From assembly GCA_015499995.1 (NCBI GenBank), contig JADNRV010000057.1:1-64000 (forward strand): 64,000 nucleotides of DNA, read 5' to 3'. This DNA comes from Flammula alnicola (lineage: Eukaryota; Basidiomycota; Agaricomycetes; Agaricales; Strophariaceae). This document shows, piece after piece, positions 1-11,244 of this stretch. Each line of letters begins with the position of its first letter. The first letter of the stretch is position 1. The notes below the pieces were generated by a model. That model made no database searches, was not told where the DNA came from, and worked only from the letters and a program-made list of their open reading frames with translations. The translations under genes were made by a program, and so were the position numbers.

Positions 1-323
1 ATCGCGAATCCCGGAAGTTGCGACGCTGCGGCGAACAGGGCTACCTTGTGGTATTGCCTATTTTCCCCCAGTCATATTGCTGTGTAGTAGGCACGATTTT
101 GAATACTGAGGCCATCGCCAGTCGTGGTCCGAGACCTGTGACAGTGGAGGAACTCATGGTTCTTCCGTTGACATTGCTGAGATGTAACGAACGGTGAATT
201 TGTCGGAGTATGCTCGGAGTCAAGAAATGCACGTGCCGGTCAGGTCGCGGAGCTTGAACTTTATGCTCCCTAAGCCTTGGACACAAAGCGATCTCAACCA
301 CACACCACAAATATCGCAAGGCA
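1..323. other. Upstream region of F-box gene 1, no gene seen
   Basis: No open frame here has recognisable protein content. The stretch lies directly upstream of the F-box start at 324 and presumably holds its promoter. I see no clear TATA box. Confidence 0.4.
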
Positions 324-1811
324 ATGTCACGAATCAGCAATCTACCTATTGAGCTAATGTCGCTCATTTTCAATCTCGTTTACGAATCCTCTCGCGAGCC
401 CTTTGTTTTCGAGCACTACGAAGACCCAGAAATGGTCCATTTCTTGCGGTCCCCAAACCCACCAGAAACAACATGGGCTAGCGCCGACTTGCGCCACCCA
501 GCCCAATTCCCATTCAACGTCGCATGGGTCTGCAATTTATGGCGGGACGTGCTTTCGGACTCACCAGAGTACTGGACGCGCATATGTTTTGACGTGGTCA
601 ACGACCCAACACCATTATTGGATGCATTTACATGGTCGAAAGACTCCAAAATCCGTGTTTTGGTATTCTCCAGCGCGAATGACTTGACCGAGGAAGGGAA
701 GATTCGGGAAAGTAGTCGAGCAGAGTCCATCGCTAAACACCTGCTGCCACATATTGAACGATGCACCTCCGTTGTCTTCGATCTCACATTCGCATCATCC
801 CTTCCTTCTTCGACTCTATTTCTCGCACGGGAGGCTCTCTTTCTCGTGTATTTGACACTCGAAGGCCAGATACATGACCTTACGCATGTCGTCGACAAGG
901 GAAAAACCAGAATCACACGTAGCCCCGTGCCAGTCAAATTCCCAAGATTGATAAAGCTTTCCATGAGTGGTCTCGCATTCATGGAGATTCCCCATCTTCT
1001 GGGAGACGAGTGGCTCGCAGCAATACAAGCTAGTTACCGCCTTACCCTTCATATCTCCGATTTTCAGTTCCAGAGCATGAATCCCAACTCACCCGACAGT
1101 AGCAGCACATTCGACTTTGTGCGTCTCATCTCAGCATTAGATCCTGGCGGAGGCATCCACTTGAAAAACATTTCCTTATCATATAGACCACATCGAAGAA
1201 GAGACACTCAATATTCGTACAATCTTCGCACACATGTGATCGATTTCCGCAACGTTTCAACCGGTTTCATCATGGAGTTCTTCCAACTCGCCACATGGTC
1301 GGCATACTACACCTTTTTCTCTTGTTGTTCCGTTCCTCCAGTCTCTGGTAGCCTCACTAGCCGTGACCTCATTTTTGAATGTATACCCTCCTGCGACAGC
1401 TCTGCCCATCATGACGACAGTCTCTACAATATCCTCTCTCTTTGGGAAGGTCGCGGTAGCCTGATGGTGGCGTCATGTCCCTCCTTTAACGACGAATTTC
1501 TGCGCTGGCTCGGAGAAGGAGAGGATGGCGAAATCGAAGCCGAGAAGATACGTTTTCTTGAAGTCCAGGATTGCACACACTTCACAGCAGGTGCCTTGCG
1601 CCGTCTAATCGATATTCTGAACGACTCCGCCAGACGAGAGGAAGGCGGAATTCGTTTGGAGGGCGTGGAGATATCTGGTAGAGGTCCTGCGTTGGATGAC
1701 GAAGATCTGGAGTGGTTCCGTAGCAATGGAGGTGAGACGCGTGTCCTCTGGAATGTGGTGGGAGCCGATGGGTCTCTAGTCCATCTGCAATATGCACCAG
1801 AATCGGAGTAA
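324..1811 (+). CDS. F-box protein, paralogue 1
   Basis: An uninterrupted single-exon frame of 495 residues. The N-terminus carries an F-box-like motif at residues 5-22 (NLPIELMSLIFNLVY), the segment that in this superfamily binds Skp1 in SCF ubiquitin ligases. A second conserved block (FPFNVAWVCNLWRDVL, near residue 63) is typical of Agaricomycete F-box proteins. The rest is a degenerate leucine-rich region presumed to bind substrate, ending in a conserved tail (ALDDEDLEWFRSNGGETR). The start is the first ATG and puts the F-box at the extreme N-terminus as in the paralogues at 6886 and 33614. The F-box function is family knowledge; the target is unknown. No signal peptide or membrane helix is seen. 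I am confident of the gene and the family, not of a specific role. Confidence 0.85.
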   Translation: MSRISNLPIELMSLIFNLVYESSREPFVFEHYEDPEMVHFLRSPNPPETTWASADLRHPAQFPFNVAWVCNLWRDVLSDSPEYWTRICFDVVNDPTPLLDAFTWSKDSKIRVLVFSSANDLTEEGKIRESSRAESIAKHLLPHIERCTSVVFDLTFASSLPSSTLFLAREALFLVYLTLEGQIHDLTHVVDKGKTRITRSPVPVKFPRLIKLSMSGLAFMEIPHLLGDEWLAAIQASYRLTLHISDFQFQSMNPNSPDSSSTFDFVRLISALDPGGGIHLKNISLSYRPHRRRDTQYSYNLRTHVIDFRNVSTGFIMEFFQLATWSAYYTFFSCCSVPPVSGSLTSRDLIFECIPSCDSSAHHDDSLYNILSLWEGRGSLMVASCPSFNDEFLRWLGEGEDGEIEAEKIRFLEVQDCTHFTAGALRRLIDILNDSARREEGGIRLEGVEISGRGPALDDEDLEWFRSNGGETRVLWNVVGADGSLVHLQYAPESE

Positions 1812-2461
1812 TAAATTTACGCATATCTATGTAGAGGCGCTGACGGCCCGCCTAAAGTCAGCTGGGAATGGATTCAAGCTTAGGTACAAGGACATCCACT
1901 GTGTTAGATCTTATACCGTTACAACAAAAACTAAATGCATTCAAATTTCTGCAATTTCTTCTGGCTCTTCAATCTCGCCCGAGCTAAAGTATTGAATTCG
2001 CATTCGACTTTGGGGTGTTTCTTTGAGATTAAGAAAATGACAATCTGGACATTAGAGCATCATTGTCTTGACAAAAACGAAATACTCCCTGAAGTATAGA
2101 CAGGCCGACAATCATATCTCTGGCAGTTTGAATATATTTACTCCAAAGAAGCCTAGCACTTCAGATTCCTCCTTTCAATGTTTATGTACTCCCCCAAGTG
2201 GACCCCCGAGGCTCTCAAGGCCTACTAGAGCCTCAATTGCCAACTGGGATTCAAATCTCGGAACCCTCTATTCATGGAGATGGGTAGAAACATATGCATA
2301 GCAATTTTACGAACGGATGTAGCTATGTTAAAGTGAAATGCAAGGTTCATCACATGCATCTTGTATTATTGTCCAAACTCCGTCTCCATTGCAAAAGTCC
2401 TCAGAAACGTGTCCCCAAGCAAATTACAAAGCATTTCCAGACACCCGCTAGGCTCCACTTC
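1812..2461. other. Intergenic, no gene seen
   Basis: Short open frames only, none with recognisable content. The stretch separates F-box gene 1 from the convergent membrane-protein gene on the minus strand. Confidence 0.4.
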
Positions 2462-3960
2462 CTATTTCATGGTTGAGATTTGTGGGTCGATTGGGGGTTT
2501 CCGGAGAGTCCAAGTCGAAGGCCCGGGATATTGATTTTCGAATTGCGAAAATGTCGTAGGTAGTTCATCGACATCCCCGGTGAGCAATGCTCTTAAATTG
2601 AGCAACAGCCTAAAAATAAACTATCAGTGTATTCCACGGCGCCCAGGAAAGCTCACTTACCTGGAGCAAATTGTCACTTGGAGACTTTTTAAGAGGCCTA
2701 CAGCCAGGAAGGAGGCGAACGGGTCAAAAAGCCAAACGAGGAAGTTTCCGATGGCTACAGCTATAAAAGAAGAAGACATATCGGCGTGTCGGCGAAGACT
2801 TCAGTTGGTATAGGTTCAACACCTACATATGATAACTGACATAGACACAATGAAAATGAGCCCCAGTTTGTCGATAAAATATTTTCACTGACCGACATAA
2901 TACAGCAGGCCTGGTGAATGGAATATTACAACGACGGATATGAATCAGCCCACGACGATGAGGGAGTTACCGCACTCACCGTCTCGTACAATTACTTCTA
3001 GAATAGGCTTAGAACCGTCGAGTTTTCTTGTTTTCCCTGCAGTGCATCGCGTCATCAATGACTATTCAGAGAAGCATCGTATATTTAGAAACACACAAGA
3101 TTGGTAGGACTTCCAGGCCGTAAGGATGAATATGACTTCCCAATCGCTGTCGTATCAGATTCGCAGTCTTAAAATGCACCTATTGCTTACTTGTTTCAGA
3201 TGCAGTAAACGGAATCCAGAAGGCAATAAAAAGTGGACGACAAAATGAGCTCGAGCAGCCCGGAAAGCATCCGTCGAGACCAACTACGCTGCCTGGCATA
3301 ACTGAGCGGAATGGTCAGCGTACAAAGAGGACAAGGAACTTTTCATACACTCACAAGTCTCGTATCTAAATACCATTATAGAAACAGCCACCAAGGTCAG
3401 GATCAGCGACCCCTATGTATGTCGGTGTGTAATGCCTTCGTAAAAGGTCTGGTTTTGCAATTGTATGACGAAATGGAACTCACAAAACATGAGAATAAAA
3501 GGCATATAAGCAAAGCTTTATTTTGATACAGAGCATGAATTCGCATCACAAGCACGGCTGAGATGACAGTTCCCGTTATTGCGTTCAAGTGAGATAGAAG
3601 AATTCGAGGGCATACTTTCAACCACGGCCATCGAAACAAGGTCCAGTCCCATGACCGATAGTTGGTAGTTCTTACAACTGTGAGAGAGACAGTCTCAAGC
3701 GAACTGCAGTAAATGAATAATCACGTACAACTATATCCGAGGATGGATTAGAAAGGTGCATTAGTAATTGCATCCTTGTCGAAAGAGTTCATCAGGGAAA
3801 AGCGAAAGACTATGTAGTTTCTCACTCAAAGCAGATAGACAAGGTAGAAATTCAGTTGTTAGATAGACCTGGTAACTCACGTACAACTATCAATTGTTAT
3901 CATATTATTTAATAGTGCTATCTAAGTAATGGTCCCACACCAGTAGACTATGTACCTTGA
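2462..3960 (-). CDS. DUF6533-like seven-helix membrane protein, 5' end unresolved
   Basis: A multi-exon minus-strand gene read from conserved blocks. A segment near 3945-3905 reads LLVWDHYLDS, the hallmark of the first DUF6533 helix. The exon 3677-3484 encodes YRSWDWTLF and a helix ending in VLVMRIHALYQNKALL (the arginine-alanine-leucine-tyrosine motif after helix 3). The exon 3412-3355 is a helix (SLILTLVAVSIMVF). The exon 3301-3191 carries the Gly-Cys-Phe-Pro-Gly-Cys and FWIPF blocks. Further exons contain LDGSKPILEVIVRDG and IAVAIGNFLVWLF, then a tail beginning RLLLNLRALLTG and stopping at 2462. Exon joints between 3190 and 3000 do not all keep frame, and the first exon was not found, so the gene may be partly decayed. 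Agaricomycetes carry many such proteins; their function is unknown. Confidence 0.6.
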
Positions 3961-4007
3961 AATAGCTAGTAGAGCTGGTAGAGTTGATAGATCCGAAGAA
4001 ATAATTT

Positions 4008-4081
4008 GGTGACGACAGAGAATTGAACTCAGGATGTGGACAAAAAGAACCATGCAATCTTACCACTCGGCCAATGCGCGA
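4008..4081 (-). other. tRNA-like relic with pol III A and B boxes
   Basis: The minus strand contains an A-box match (TGGCCGAGTGG) and, about 46 nt on, a B-box match (GTTCAATTC) in tRNA-like spacing. The T arm pairs at four of five positions. The acceptor ends do not pair and no regular anticodon arm forms, so this is not a working tRNA. It could be a tRNA pseudogene or the head of a SINE. No poly-T terminator follows closely. Confidence 0.45.
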
Positions 4082-4263
4082 TGTATTTGACGTGAATATA
4101 TAAGATCACATGGTGTTCTCCGAAGCATGTGATGAATCTCAAACGCGCTAAGTTCATTCAGACTCCGACAGACCAAACACAACACAATGTTCGACACACA
4201 CTCAGAAATTTTCACATCATTATTCGTCGCTCCTTTGTTTCCTCCTCCCCTTTTCCTTCCTCA

Positions 4264-4927
4264 ATGGCCCTCAAATTCCACAAGAGCTCTCTCTTGTCGG
4301 ACCCAGGGGAGTAGCAACAGCACCAAGTACGTGGAAGCCCACCCTCGTGTCTTTGTTTACCGTAACACCTCCTTTTGCCCAGGTCTTTGTGCCGCGAGCA
4401 CTGAAACACGACACCACAACGCCAGTGACTGCAAAAGGCGACACAAATGGAAGCAGGGCACAGATAGGACGGCGAGGGCACAGGTTTGTCGTGTATGAAC
4501 TCATCCGACTTGCCCAACCTACTCATCTTTCCCCTTTCGTGCAGCAGGGTGTTTAAGACTTCTGCCTCGCCCCCCATCATTCGGTCGCGGCGCCCAACTG
4601 TCATAGCCCGCACCCTCACCTACAACATGCGAGCAACGTCGTATAAGTCAGCATGACGTGCGTCGATTGTCATATCGCCATTTCTCGATGGCCTGCCCGC
4701 AGCCTTCCGTGCTCGTCACTCTTTGTGCTTGCGGCAAGATCGGGAGCTCGTAGACGATTATAACACGATGCACGTTTATTTTTTGGTTTGTTATTGTTCA
4801 GCTTGCTAACTTAACAATACTTTTCAGGTACCTGAAGCATACCAATCTGCGCGCAGTGCCAGAGCCAAGGGCAAGGAGTCCGAGGCGCAAGGAAGGACAG
4901 GCGAGACTGATAGCGAAATGGAGGATT
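4264..4927 (+). other. Possible unrecognised plus-strand gene, one frame break
   Basis: An ATG in good context (tcaATGGC) at 4264 opens MALKFHKSSLLSDPG. The frame then meets a stop, but the next frame stays open with regular composition to a plausible donor near 4485, an acceptor near 4546 and a further open segment (SASPPIIRSRRPTVIART). A final segment starting at a good acceptor near 4829 reads VPEAYQSARSARAKGK and ends in acidic residues at a stop at 4927. The break lies in a run of four G, so a missing base would join the frames. I do not recognise the protein, and the last splice joint could not be made in frame. Confidence 0.3.
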
Positions 4928-5366
4928 AGTGACTATCTTAGCATTCATCATGTATTCGTCATGTAGTAGCTATGAGTAATGCGCAAATCATATTATTCAT
5001 CCCTATATATATGCGTGATTTACATTGTAATTAGCCTGTCTATCAGTCTGTCCATAGTTCCAATACAATGGATAGACCTGGTAGCATGAAAGCTATTGGA
5101 ATAATTGTGAGCTACTGAGTCACATGCATGCGCTACGGGGTGCTACTGAATAATGGCTGAGATCTACTGTATCTATATATTTGGGGACTACTCTACCACT
5201 CTACCCTGATTATCGGTGCTACGTAGGTCTACATAGAATTGTTGGTTTCCCCTGATGTTGAAGACGTCCTCATGTTTACGGAAGGCGACTGTATAAATTG
5301 AGCTGTCCTCATACAAATCACATGAGCGGTCTTGAACGTTAAACCTGTACCAAATCCCGTTCTTAC
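4928..5366. other. Intergenic, no gene seen
   Basis: AT-rich sequence without a supported gene. The missing 3' exons of the truncated membrane-protein fragment (5367-5628, minus) would be expected here but were not found. Confidence 0.35.
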
Positions 5367-5628
5367 AGTAAAGATCCAAGGCAAACGCCACTGGCGGAAG
5401 ATAGCGGTTCTAATAGTGGGCATGTCAGAAGATTTGCAAGAAATGTTTGCCGAACTGACGCACCAAGAAAAATAAGGTGGTCCCAAATGTTTTCTTCGCC
5501 CTCCATACTTTGGATATCTGGGTGTAGGAGCTCATATTGAGATCGCATGTCTGTCCCCATAGACTTGAAACTTACCTCTAACTCTAGCGTCAATGCCATG
5601 TCCCATACTAAAAGCGTAGCCGACGCGA
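5367..5628 (-). pseudogene. Truncated DUF6533-like membrane protein fragment
   Basis: Three consecutive minus-strand exons join in frame at canonical splice sites. 5628-5576 reads ASATLLVWDMALTLELE, 5517-5464 reads ISKVWRAKKTFGTTLFFL, and 5409-5367 reads NRYLPPVAFALDLY. Together they match the first two helices and the loop of DUF6533 proteins (Leu-Leu-x-Trp-Asp, then a Trp-Arg-x-Lys block, then Asn-Arg-Tyr). Downstream, where the family should have an aromatic CxxW block and four more helices, only short unrelated frames follow. I read this as the 5' part of a membrane-protein gene that lost its 3' half. A first short exon upstream (5830-5700) is possible but uncertain. Confidence 0.55.
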
Positions 5629-6885
5629 CTGAAAGAACCAGCGCGTGCGTAAAATTACACAACCAGAATATTAAGATAAAATTAGGCAGACCTGTTGTGT
5701 ACTTAAAAAGGTCGATATCAGATAAAACAAATGATAGATCCCTGAGGTCGTAGAAGGTGGGCGCACCTTTGTTGCTACACTCGAGAAAAGGAGGGTGTCC
5801 ATGATGTCCAAAGCAGAGAGCGTAACAAAAAGATGATAATCCTCGACCTGCGAGAATAAAAGTCAGATGGGAAACAGGGATCTTGAGTTCAGAACGGGCT
5901 TTTATGCATGCGCTGGGTGCAAAGCATTTTGATGATGAGAGGGATCCAGGAAATTCATCATAATCCTTGGAATTGATCATTCAGAATAGGGTTGTATCAG
6001 ATCGTAATATCCCTTAAAATTTCAGTCGGTATAACCGAAGGCGAATCTACTGCACTCACAAGCAAATGTGATCGTGGTGACAAAGCACATATAGAGAACC
6101 TGACTTGAGATAGAAGCAGGTGCGGTGCACATTGCTCTTCAGCTTCAGCTTCAACTTGTAGCATGTACCAAAAATATTTTGAAGCCAATCTTTAGTTATA
6201 ATAGAATGAGATTTCAAGGGAAAGACGTGCCAATCTCGACGGCGAATGAACACAGCCCGAGATAAGATGACGTGAGCACACGACGGTCAAGTTCAGTAGA
6301 ACACCTGACTTCAACGATCAATCAGACAGTAAATGTATTGATCTGGGGTCAATGATCTGAGCCTCGTAGGTGTTCATGACCACTTGAAAGTCGACGAGAA
6401 AAGTATTCCTAAAGAAACTGTCATGAGTATCGTGCATCATGTCAGACTGACTGGGATTTCTTACCGTATAAATGTCGCGCATACCAATCAACTCACTAAA
6501 CAGATAACTTTCCCTCAACTTGTTCCCGAATACCACCAGTCCATTCAGTTGACTATTAAGACTAATCTCTATCCTTCAAGAACGGGCCGCCTGCCATATG
6601 ACACTCGAGATGACTCTGCATCGCAAGTGCCGGTCGATTTATCGGTCATGAAGATATCATGATAGATATGTGTAAGGAAACCATGGCGTCGTAAAAATAC
6701 ATACCGACGTGGTCCCATTTCAACGCAAATGGATGGCAGCTGCCAGATCTTTGGAAAGATACTCAAAGGATGCGAAAGTGCAGCGCAACGTAGGACTGCT
6801 CGTGCCGAGTCATGCCGTTGAAAATTTGCGGACTTCGAACTTTACGGAACTTTAAATAATCTGTCCCCCAGACTGCGAATGGCAA
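5629..6885. other. Unresolved stretch upstream of F-box gene 2
   Basis: Minus-strand frames near 6540-6450 (LVVFGNKLRESYLFSELIGMRD, followed by a good donor GTAAGA) and near 6400-6370 look like short exons, but I could not assemble them into a recognised protein. They could be remnants of another membrane-protein gene. No plus-strand gene is seen. Confidence 0.3.
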
Positions 6886-8385
6886 ATGGTACTCTCACTG
6901 ACCGGTGACCGACCCACCGCAAAGTCTAAAGATCTCAAGCCAATGGCAGCGATTAACGATCTACCTACTGAGCTATTGTTGCTCATTTTTAACATCCTCT
7001 ACGAATCTTGTCGCGACCACGTCCGTCCCGGCTACTCAGTCGGAAAATGGAATAGCGACTACCTGCGCAATCCATCCGTATTCCCACTCAACACCGCATG
7101 GGTCTGCAAATTCTGGCGGGATGTGCTTATGGAGTTGCCAGAGTACTGGACATGTATAGCTTTCGACGTGGCCAACGACCCAACCCCATTATTGAATGCA
7201 TTTGCATGCTCCGCCGCGAACCACGGTATACACCTTTTGGTATTCTCCAGCATGAGTGACCGCACCGAGGAAGGGAAAAGGCATGAAAATGGGAGAGTAG
7301 AATCCATCGTCAGACACCTTCGACCACATGTCGAACAATACGCCTCCATTGAATTCAAGGTCACATTCGCATCGTCCTTACCGTCGCCGACCCTATTTCT
7401 CGCACGAGAGGCTCTCTATCTCGATGACTTGAGTCTCGAATGCCAGATACATGACGTTGCCCACGTTGGCGACAACGGAAAGGGCGCCAGGATTACACGT
7501 AGCCTCGCGCCAGTCATGAGCGGTGTCGCATTCATGGACATCCTCCATCTGGGAGATGATTGGCTCGCAACAGTGAAAGTTGGTCCCTACCTTACCCTTT
7601 ACATCTCCGATTTTCAGTTCCAGACCATGAAGCCCTGTCCAACTGACAGTAGCAGCACGTTTGACTTCATGCGTCTCATCTCGGCGTTGAATCCTGAGGG
7701 AGGCATTCGCTTGAAGAATCTTTCCTTATCACATAGGCCGCATAAAAGAAGAGATACTGAACATTTGTACGATCTCTATTCATCTTCGATATCTTTCGAC
7801 AACGTTTCAATGGGTTTCATCATGGAATTCTTCCAACTTGCGACATGGTCGGCAGACTACACCACTTTTTCTCGTTGTTCCATTCCTCCAGTCTCTGGCA
7901 GTCTCTCTAGTTACCATCTGACGATTGAACATATACCCTCTTGCCACACCTCTCATGACGACGACAGTCTCTATAACATCGTCTCTATTTGGAACAACCG
8001 TGGTAACCTGACAGTGACTTCATGTGCCTCCTTTGACGACAAATTCCTTCACTGGCTTGGAGGAGAAGGAGAGGATGGAACCATAGAAGCCGAGGGGATA
8101 ATGACTCTTGACGTTGGCGATTGCACAAACTTCACAGCAGGCGCCCTGCGCCGTCTAATCGATAACATGAACGACCCCGGTAAACTTGAACTGCAAGAAC
8201 TGGAAGGCTGGATAGACGGTGATCGGTTGGAGTATGTAACTGTATATGGTAGAGCCCCTGCGCTCGACGATGAAGATCTGGAATGGTTTCGCAGCAATGG
8301 TGGTGAAACGCTTATTCGCTGGTATGTGAAGGGCGCCGATGGGTCTGAAGTCCCCTTGGAATACAGGCCCGCCTCATGGGGCTAA
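6886..8385 (+). CDS. F-box protein, paralogue 2
   Basis: A single-exon frame of 499 residues from the first ATG. An internal ATG at 6943 (residue 20, MAAINDLPTELLLLIFN) aligns exactly with the start of the paralogue at 324 and is the likelier start, giving 480 residues. It has the F-box (DLPTELLLLIFNILY), the FPLNTAWVCKFWRDVL block, a leucine-rich middle and the tail ALDDEDLEWFRSNGGET. Compared with paralogue 1 it lacks about a dozen residues before SGVAFMDILHLGDDWLA, so the two have diverged by small indels that keep the frame. It probably acts as a substrate adaptor in an SCF ligase (family knowledge); the target is unknown. Confidence 0.85.
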   Translation: MVLSLTGDRPTAKSKDLKPMAAINDLPTELLLLIFNILYESCRDHVRPGYSVGKWNSDYLRNPSVFPLNTAWVCKFWRDVLMELPEYWTCIAFDVANDPTPLLNAFACSAANHGIHLLVFSSMSDRTEEGKRHENGRVESIVRHLRPHVEQYASIEFKVTFASSLPSPTLFLAREALYLDDLSLECQIHDVAHVGDNGKGARITRSLAPVMSGVAFMDILHLGDDWLATVKVGPYLTLYISDFQFQTMKPCPTDSSSTFDFMRLISALNPEGGIRLKNLSLSHRPHKRRDTEHLYDLYSSSISFDNVSMGFIMEFFQLATWSADYTTFSRCSIPPVSGSLSSYHLTIEHIPSCHTSHDDDSLYNIVSIWNNRGNLTVTSCASFDDKFLHWLGGEGEDGTIEAEGIMTLDVGDCTNFTAGALRRLIDNMNDPGKLELQELEGWIDGDRLEYVTVYGRAPALDDEDLEWFRSNGGETLIRWYVKGADGSEVPLEYRPASWG

Positions 8386-9906
8386 ATTATTAACGTATAG
8401 CTCGTTGGCTGTTATCTCGTACCGTTGGGACAAACGTGCATGCATTTAGAGTTATTTCTTTGGTCCCTGAATTGTTCACCCAAGGCAGTAATATGTATGT
8501 GCGGAGTGACAACCTTTCACGGTCTTGCTCTCATTCTCCTTCTTGTCTCTAGCCCTCCAATAACACACGCGTTAGTCCGTTCTGTCTCATCTCCTAAGTC
8601 ACTCGTCCAGCGTGGACCCTAGTTTTCACTCCCGTCTTTCACTTTTGTTTGAAACCGCTGACGCGTGCACCCAACGCGTGCTCACCGTTCCTTTCTCGCC
8701 ATGCCGCCCTTAACCGTTACCTATTGCATACTTGTAATCGTGAGCATATTGGAGATGTCTCACTTAAACGGAGACATCTATACCTTCGTTGCCTTTGTCG
8801 AGAATTTAATTCCTGAGGAGCAAGCTTCATGACGGGCCGCGGCAGGCTAAGTTGCGAGAAGATAGCGAGGAATGCGGGCTATTTGACCCAAGATATAGAG
8901 ATTGTTACAAGTATCGAAACCATACGTTTTATCCCGGCATCGAGTTAACATTGGGAATATAATTAGAATGGAGAGTGTTCACGACGGCTCTCTGGATGAT
9001 CGGCGCGGAGCGGGCACGAAGCGCGATAAAGTACAGAACCTTGAGGCGTTCCACATGTTCATGCCACTGAGAACGCAAGATGCTTGGATAGTATCGCATA
9101 ATGAGTAGAGGTGAATGTTATCATCACATGCACTTGTCAGCTCAAGAATAGCAAGCTATAGCAAGCCAATCCATCGCTCCAGTATTTATAATCTCGGTGT
9201 CGGGGAACGGAACCATGTCGACGAGAGAATATCAGTGGTTGTGGTGATATCGATCGTGTCTATAATTGCTTCCCGTGGAATGGCGGCGAAGACGTCCTCA
9301 CTGAGGCTTCTAGTCTTTGGTTGATGATCTTTGATGGTTGCGTACTTGAAGAATTTCTCAGAGGAGATCTAGAATCGTTCATATGTAGAAGCGGAAGCAA
9401 ACATGTTGGACCCTAAGTATAGGAGGTCAGAAGAAAACGGGGGCAACTGGAAATGGTTTTCTTTCGAAGAGGCTGTCTGCTATATTCACATGGTCTTCCG
9501 TAACATTTGAGTTCGTCATCCAGGTACATAGATCCAGGTGTACACACACTTTTAGTTTTTGTCTCGTCATCAATGATTGCTTCACGATTGGTTGCGGGTG
9601 ATATCAGCGTTTTAGTCGCAGCGCGACTTGAGTGGAGGCGACTCAGGCGAGGGACAAGCTTATGTAAGTCTGCATGGTGGTCCAGGCTTCGCCGTTGGTG
9701 TTCTGGAGCTCCTTCAAGCCAAGGCACCGGCATCCTACTTGGCCTTGTTCCGTCGTGAAAGGTTATCATCTGATTGGCGCCAGGCCTCATGTTCTCATCA
9801 CTTCATTTTTTTCTCGGAAGTCTAGCCTAGACGGAAAGGCGAGATTTCTTTCATCCAACATATGACCAGCTATGACCGGCTTTGACACAGCGCAATCTCT
9901 AGGCCT
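8386..9906. other. Intergenic, no gene seen
   Basis: About 1.5 kb with short frames on both strands, none recognisable and none with a convincing splice structure. It contains the promoter side of the dehydrogenase gene that follows. Confidence 0.4.
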
Positions 9907-9913
9907 TATAAAG
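9907..9913 (+). promoter_or_regulatory. TATA box of the dehydrogenase gene
   Basis: TATAAAG lies 38 nt before the first ATG at 9945. With usual spacing transcription would begin close to that ATG, leaving almost no leader. This favours the second ATG at 10002, or a mixture of both, as the translation start. Confidence 0.4.
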
Positions 9914-9944
9914 TGAACCCTACTTAACAAGTGCATTATCGAAA

Positions 9945-11244
9945 ATGTTCCCTCTCGCAGCAAAACACGTCTTGCGATCTTCTCCCATTTTATCTCGCGC
10001 AATGTCTACAACCGGCCACGGCCTATCAAGAGTTGCTATTATCACCGGCGCTTCCAAGGGAATTGGACGCGCCATTGCGATACGTCTCTCAGAAGACGGC
10101 TACGACGTGGCCCTGAACGACCTTCCTTCTGCTGAACCACAGCTCCAGCAAATCAGCTCGATAATCCAGCGGGCAGGAAGACGGGCCATCGTGGTTCCGG
10201 GCGACGTTTCGGTAGAGAGTGACGTCAAGAATCTGGTCTCCAGTACCGTAGAGGGCCTGGGGAGCGTCGATGCTGTGAGTAAACGCCAATTTCGTATCAC
10301 CCAACAACGACTGACATTCCGCAAATACTTCTAGATGATTGCCAATGCAGGGATCTGTTATGTAAAAACCCTCGCCGATAGTGCGTATCATCGACCGTAA
10401 GATATGCAAATAAAGCCGAATGCTGATTCCGCCCCTTAGCCACCGTAGAGGATTGGGACAAGATGTTCAGCATAAACGCTCGGGGCGCGTTCTTATGCTA
10501 CAAATATGCAGCGGAGCAGATGATTTCGCAAGCCCGTGGTGGGAGGATTATTGGGGCCTCTTCGATAGCAGGCAAGAAAGGTGAGACGCTGTCCAATCTC
10601 TGAATCCGAAACAACCATCATTCAACGCAACGACGTAGGAATAAAGGGCCTCTGTGCTTATGGCGGGACTAAATTCGCAGTCCGTGGGTTGACTCAAACC
10701 GCAGGTGTGCTAACACTCGCCTCGATGCTTGAAACAGACGATTGAAGCGCATTTGTAGCCCAGGAATTGGGACCCTATGGCATCACTGTCAATGCATATG
10801 CTCCTGGTATGTTTTTCAGCGAATTAAGTATACCAAGAAATAATCTCATTCATTCTCGTCGTTAGGCCCCATCCAAACCGACATGCGTATGTGCTCTACC
10901 TCTCGATCAGTGCCGAGTTCTATCTAAACCTCGCCTTTTATAGTGGACTCCATGAAAGTCGTAGCTAGTCATACTTCGACTGACGTTGTTGACGTGGTAA
11001 GCTTTCTGGTCCCTGTATTGACAAAGCGATAACTAATTCAGAGGAACAGAACAAATCGCTCACTGCCTTGGGCTACGATGGCAAGCCCGACGACATTGCC
11101 GGACTTGTTTCATACCTGGCCTCTCCTGCATCTCGCTTCATCACTGGACAGAGTGTAAGTCTTATCACGACATCGTTTATCAGGGGGTTCGATTGTTTAC
11201 TGGACTTTCAGATTGCCATTGATGGTGGAATGGTCTTTGATTGA
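9945..11244 (+). CDS. Short-chain dehydrogenase/reductase (acetoin/diacetyl reductase-like)
   Basis: Nine exons: 9945-10274, 10335-10380, 10440-10580, 10639-10704, 10759-10806, 10866-10886, 10944-10996, 11044-11154, 11212-11244. They give 282 residues, or 263 from the second ATG at 10002. The classical SDR pattern is complete: cofactor loop TGASKGIG, ANAG, catalytic Ser in GASSIAG, YGGTK (the Tyr-x-x-x-Lys pair), PGPIQTDM and the C-terminal FITGQSIAIDGG. It should be a cytosolic NAD(P)-dependent oxidoreductase. Similarity to acetoin/diacetyl reductases is my reading of the overall pattern; the substrate is not determined by the motifs. The longer start adds MFPLAAKHVLRSSPILSRA, which resembles a mitochondrial presequence, so dual targeting is possible. 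The acceptor of exon 8 is the second of two nearby AGs, chosen to keep frame. Confidence 0.9.

Noticed and set aside
9413..9790. A 125-codon minus-strand frame upstream of the dehydrogenase.
   Set aside because: No recognisable content, no splice structure, and the opposite strand is equally open.
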